This document shows positions 5,970 to 7,521 of a stretch of 7,521 nucleotides of DNA, one piece after another (the stretch's first letter is position 1; every line of letters begins with the position of its first letter). The notes under the pieces are model-generated. The model saw only the letters and a program-made list of their open reading frames with translations, ran no database searches and had not been told where the DNA came from. The DNA lies in NCBI GenBank assembly GCA_030433055.1, contig JAUILJ010000378.1:1-7521 (forward strand), in the 5' to 3' direction. Both the position numbers and the translations under genes were made by a program. The stretch is from Polyangia bacterium (GTDB taxonomy: Bacteria; Myxococcota_A; Polyangia; Polyangiales; Polyangiaceae).

Positions 5970-6694
5970 TGGTCGTCTGCTCCGCACTGGTCGACCAATA
6001 CATCGGCGGGTTCGCCACTCTGGTTCACGACCTTCGCCCACCAGGTGACCAGCGCCACGTCGTCTTCATTTCTGGGGCTCGCGACGTTGAGGTTACCCGA
6101 GTGGGTGAGCATCATCGTGTAGCTGTGGCAACCCAGGTCGGCGTTGACGAAGGAGTATGGGATTAGCGCCTGACTCGGCTCCCCTTCGTCGGGATACAGG
6201 TTCGAACTCGGCGCTATCTCGATGTTCTTCAGGATCTGAGGGATGGTATTATCCGCGTGGAAATCGCGAAACAAGATAGCAGTCACCGAATCCCCGGCGT
6301 CCTCGGAGCGATACAGCACCTTGAACTCCTGGGTCTCATCCATGCGCCCGGGGATCACCCGATTGAGGGACGGATCGGCGGTGGTCGTCAGGACCACCGG
6401 CGGCGTCTGGCGCCGTGACTGGTACTCCGGGGCCTCACCGAGGAGGCAGCCCGCTTGGGTAAGCATCAACAGGGCTACTAGCCACGTACGTGCCAACCCC
6501 GCCGAGCCCAGGCCCCGAAAAAAGAGATGAACAATTCCGGATAGTTGCCGCAAGGCGCCGAGCGCTGTCCCCGGGCCCCGAGGGGAGAACGTCAAAACGC
6601 CGTAGCCAGTGGCCTCCGACCGCGACTCGAATGTCGCGGCCCGAACACGTCGAGCGCCCTCGTCGGCGGGGAAACGCAAGGATGCGGGGCTCAT
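5966..6694 (-). CDS. small predicted lipoprotein, unknown function, coupled to the Ig-like lipoprotein
   Basis: I do not recognise a named family. From ATG 6694 the product has 242 residues. A hydrophobic stretch LARTWLVALLMLTQAGC (67-83) looks like a lipoprotein signal with lipidated Cys83, although Gln at -3 is unusual. The mature part (about 160 residues) contains RTPP-like QTPPVV, a beta-rich middle (EFKVLYRSEDAGDSVTAILFRDF) and two cysteines (189, 237) that may pair. The start is uncertain. ATG 6694 leaves a 66-residue leader before the signal. TTG 6497 gives a compact 16-residue signal peptide, but has no Shine-Dalgarno. I list 6694 because it is 7 nt after the upstream stop and would overlap the upstream stop as ATGA if the frame slip near 6753 is corrected. 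The stop TGA (5966-5968) overlaps the next start. The shared unit suggests the two lipoproteins act together, perhaps as a complex. Confidence 0.75.
   Translation of the reverse strand: MSPASLRFPADEGARRVRAATFESRSEATGYGVLTFSPRGPGTALGALRQLSGIVHLFFRGLGSAGLARTWLVALLMLTQAGCLLGEAPEYQSRRQTPPVVLTTTADPSLNRVIPGRMDETQEFKVLYRSEDAGDSVTAILFRDFHADNTIPQILKNIEIAPSSNLYPDEGEPSQALIPYSFVNADLGCHSYTMMLTHSGNLNVASPRNEDDVALVTWWAKVVNQSGEPADVLVDQCGADDQ
6691..6694 (-). other. possible ATGA stop/start overlap (restored frame)
   Basis: ATG at 6694-6692 of the small lipoprotein shares two bases with TGA 6693-6691. That TGA ends the alternative, better-looking frame of the upstream gene. It mirrors the ATGA overlap at 5966-5969 between the next two genes. 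Confidence 0.45.
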
Positions 6695-6701
6695 GGGACG
6701 T

Positions 6702-7521
6702 CTAGAATGTAGACCAGTTCGGGCGCTTGCGCGACGAACTGCCCGATCGCCAGCGTGCGTCGGCGAACTCCGGGCTCGTCGCGAGCAGGACCAGATCGCT
6801 GATCGCTGGGCTCGCAGCGCACAGCGCAGCCAGGCCACCAGGTGCCTCGAGTCCCTTGCTGGCGATCCCCTCCTCGACGCAGGTCTCCCGAATCGCGACC
6901 GCAACGTCGCCAGCCACGAACAACCCAGCTCGCCGGATCGCGAGCCGCGCGGCGGCGACGGTCAGGTCGTAGTCGAGGGCCTCCGGGAGATCACAGAGCT
7001 CCCGCAGGCGCCGCTGAGAGCGAGCCGGGATGCTCTCCCACAGGACCTCCGCCAGAGTAGCCGCTGCGGCGTAGCGCGCACCGCTGGTCCTGGGTGGACC
7101 AAACGCGAGCCCCAGGCCCTTGAACACGGCCCGGGCCTGCGACTCAGTGGAGCCAAACAAGAGCACGTACTGAGGAAGGGTCGCGCCGAGCATCGCACCA
7201 AGATGAAAACCCAGCTCGGCAGACACCTGAGGCACGTCGCCAGACAGGATGATGCCTGGAGGGTCCATCAACGCCACACCCAAGGTGACAGCTCCCGAGC
7301 TCTTGCGCTGGAACAGTGGCGTGCGCGCAAGCCCCAGCAGCCGAGCGGAGACGGTGTACGCACGCGCGAGCGGGGTCGGCGCTCCAAGGGGAACCCGCTC
7401 TACGCCGGTAACGCCGTAGCTACTTGGATCCCTACGGAAAACGTGCTGAGCACCTTCCCAGACGAGCGCGAGCGCCTCGGTACCTGGACCGGTTCCCTCC
7501 CCAAAGAGCATGCGGTGCACG
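6702..7521 (-). CDS. C-terminal part of a large protein of unknown function, likely frame-shifted at its end
   Basis: The frame is open to the right edge, so the N-terminus is outside the window; a GTG at 7520 is probably internal. About 272 residues are visible. The sequence is Ala/Leu-rich and mostly helical-looking, with motifs such as LALVWEGAQHVFRRDPSSYG, GFHLGAMLGATLPQYVLLFG, ATLAEVLWESIPARSQRRLR and LDYDLTVAAARLAIRRAGLF. It reminds me of C-terminal regions of large myxobacterial proteins often annotated as TPR-containing, but no TPR or catalytic motif can be shown here. The last 15 residues (RSGSSSRKRPNWSTF) do not look like the rest. In the frame shifted by one base at about 6753 the end reads LAIGQFVAQAPELVYILDVP and stops at TGA 6691-6693, overlapping the next ATG. 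One base missing in the codon CGC TGG would explain this. First gene of a probable three-gene unit; probably cytosolic. Confidence 0.7.
   Translation of the reverse strand, partial: VHRMLFGEGTGPGTEALALVWEGAQHVFRRDPSSYGVTGVERVPLGAPTPLARAYTVSARLLGLARTPLFQRKSSGAVTLGVALMDPPGIILSGDVPQVSAELGFHLGAMLGATLPQYVLLFGSTESQARAVFKGLGLAFGPPRTSGARYAAAATLAEVLWESIPARSQRRLRELCDLPEALDYDLTVAAARLAIRRAGLFVAGDVAVAIRETCVEEGIASKGLEAPGGLAALCAASPAISDLVLLATSPEFADARWRSGSSSRKRPNWSTF

Noticed and set aside
4854..6122. Long plus-strand frame rich in His, Arg and Gln
   Set aside because: It is antisense to the Ig-like lipoprotein, which has a signal peptide, a coupled start and recognisable domains.

Overview
The window is GC-rich DNA that most resembles a large-genome myxobacterium-like organism (Myxococcota, perhaps Polyangia). 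This is inferred from the style of the proteins: several lipoproteins of unknown function, Gly/Ser and Pro/Ala linkers behind the lipid-anchor cysteine, short Cys-rich EGF-like motifs, and a two-domain histidine kinase with no sensor domain. No marker gene fixes the taxon.

Left part (1-2160): the 5' part of yebC (minus strand, running off the left edge) diverges from a plus-strand lipoprotein gene (986-1831). The 526-bp gap between them holds a 14-bp direct-repeat array. A complete tRNA-Leu(GAG) gene follows, with its own TTGACA-type promoter and a strong rho-independent terminator.

Middle part (2239-4024): two minus-strand genes. One encodes a small lipoprotein with 18 cysteines spaced regularly in its C-terminal half. 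The other encodes a cytosolic histidine kinase fused to a receiver domain. The gap between them holds a cluster of inverted repeats.

Right part (4275-7521): three closely packed minus-strand genes, read right to left. First is the C-terminal part of a large protein of unknown function (6702-7521). Then comes a small predicted lipoprotein (5966-6694), and then a 564-residue lipoprotein with several carboxypeptidase-regulatory-like (Ig-like) beta domains (4275-5969). The last two genes overlap by ATGA. The first two would also overlap by ATGA if one base were restored near 6753, where the reading frame seems to slip. This looks like one translationally coupled unit that places two lipoproteins in the cell envelope.

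No CRISPR array, insertion sequence, recombinase, or known defence or biosynthetic system is visible. The points most worth a second look are the probable frameshift near 6753, the 11-residue periodic Cys protein, the coupled lipoprotein pair and the 14-bp repeat array.
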